The position numbers and the translations under genes are program-made. A DNA stretch of 6,782 nucleotides from the NCBI GenBank assembly GCA_036401755.1, contig DASWUD010000019.1, positions 1-6,782 of the forward strand, written 5' to 3'. Positions 6,399 through 6,782 of the stretch are shown here, piece by piece. A model generated the notes under the pieces. That model was not told the origin of the DNA. It ran no database searches and worked only from the letters and a program-made list of their open reading frames with translations. Position 1 is the stretch's first letter. Every line of letters starts with the position of its first letter. The DNA comes from DASWUD01 sp036401755 (lineage in GTDB: Bacteria > Pseudomonadota > Gammaproteobacteria > Thiohalomonadales > Thiohalomonadaceae).

Positions 6399-6710
6399 AA
6401 AAAAAACCAGCAGCACGCCGCCCGCTGCTTCGACCATCTGGCCAACAGCGCCCGATACCACGCCATCACCGGTGGCCAGCCGCCGCACCAGCCGCCCACC
6501 GCCAGGGAGTACACCCAGGCCGGCCTGCCCTGGTTCGACTACTACAGCGACGGCAAGGCACTGCCCGGCTCCAGCGTGCTGGGCGGGCTCGCCAGCATCG
6601 CCGCCACGATGATCGGCAAAGGGCAGGGGCCGCTGAAGGACAACGAGCCAGTCGAGCCGACGGTGGTCAAGTTGGGCGAGAAGGGAGTGGTGCGGGAGGG
6701 GGAGTTTTAG
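6399..6710 (+). pseudogene. 5'-truncated 3' end of an unidentified gene
   Basis: About 100 codons ending at TAG 6708-6710 read as real protein with strongly GC-rich third positions. The peptide runs from QQHAARCFDHLANSARYH through PTAREYTQAGLPWFDYYSDG and LGGLASIAATMIGKGQGP to VREGEF. The frame is closed by a stop at 6378 and has no start codon before Met at 6609, so the N-terminal part is gone. The break falls at the A run after the GTCCCC element (6393-6398), suggesting deletion or insertion linked to that element. The 'AGLPWFDYY' and 'VREGEF' wording looks like a conserved C-terminal tail, but I cannot name the family. The parallel frame open over 6373-6612 is a low-complexity shadow. Confidence 0.7.
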
Positions 6711-6736
6711 CGGAACGGGTATAATGTGCCCTGACT
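6626..6736 (+). repeat. Direct repeat copy B of the gene tail flanking second fic gene
   Basis: The last part of the fragment and its 3' flank match 4894-4971 in the same orientation, with gaps. Shared blocks are GCTGAAGGACAAC (6631-6643) and GTTTTAGCGGAA (6704-6715). Together the copies bracket the second fic gene at a distance of about 1.7 kb. Confidence 0.6.
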
Positions 6737-6749
6737 TGGCCAGTCAGGG
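6729..6749. other. Hairpin downstream of the gene fragment
   Basis: CCCTGAC (6729-6735) pairs perfectly with GTCAGGG (6743-6749) around TTGGCCA. It starts 18 bases after the fragment's stop codon and follows a TATAAT (6720-6725) that has no good -35. No T run follows, so it is either a weak transcript end or an operator for a gene beyond the window. Nothing further is recognised in 6750-6782. Confidence 0.4.
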
Positions 6750-6782
6750 TCAGAATGGTGGGAATATAGCGGTCTCCTTGCC

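Noticed and set aside
6146..6514. Minus-strand open frames (122 and 61 codons) over the repeat cluster
   Set aside because: They run through the palindromic elements and antisense to the truncated gene; no ribosome binding site or domain was seen, so they are probably spurious readings of repeat DNA.
6718..6726. TATAAT at 6720-6725 as a promoter for a gene beyond the window
   Set aside because: It matches a -10 consensus, but no acceptable -35 lies 15-19 bases upstream and no gene start is visible, so it is not called as a promoter.

Overview
The window looks like a chromosomal accessory segment from a GC-rich proteobacterium, most likely a gammaproteobacterium. This rests on GC-rich third codon positions, canonical AGGA-type ribosome binding sites, an outer-membrane-type lipoprotein signal, and several short palindromes of the REP/RAYT style common in gammaproteobacteria. 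The genus cannot be fixed from the sequence. No tRNA, rRNA, CRISPR array or intact transposase gene was seen.

Layout. (1) 63-2591 (+): a large secreted lipoprotein with a beta-rich N-terminal half and a C-terminal half of about seven repeats, read here as a beta-propeller. (2) 2645-3304 (-): a small protein with HEAGH and a downstream Asp arranged as in the FtsH (M41) protease domain, but with no AAA ATPase and no membrane segment. It converges on the lipoprotein gene and diverges from the next gene across an AT-rich intergenic stretch. (3) 3535-4755 (+): a Fic-family protein with an N-terminal class II inhibitory motif and a C-terminal winged-helix-like region. (4) 4756-5091: a hairpin repeat, a rho-independent terminator, a decayed gene tail, then a palindrome-rich promoter/operator. 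(5) 5092-6159 (+): a second Fic protein of different architecture (Fic_N, Fic core, winged helix), also with the class II inhibitory motif. (6) 6160-6782: three short palindromic elements followed by the truncated 3' end of an unidentified gene. Its tail is a diverged second copy of the remnant at 4894-4971.

How the parts may work together. Both Fic proteins carry the complete HPFxxGNGR catalytic motif and should be self-inhibited AMP (or related nucleotide) transferases. Neither needs a separate antitoxin, and none is seen beside them. Each has its own control region, and the wing-helix domains make autoregulation plausible, most clearly for the second gene, which has three TGATAAG boxes and two nested inverted repeats upstream. 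The M41-like protein shares the divergent control region with the first fic gene; a functional link is only an inference. The duplicated gene tails around the second fic gene, its weaker GC bias at third positions, and the cluster of REP-like elements suggest the 4.8-6.8 kb part is a rearranged, probably acquired island.
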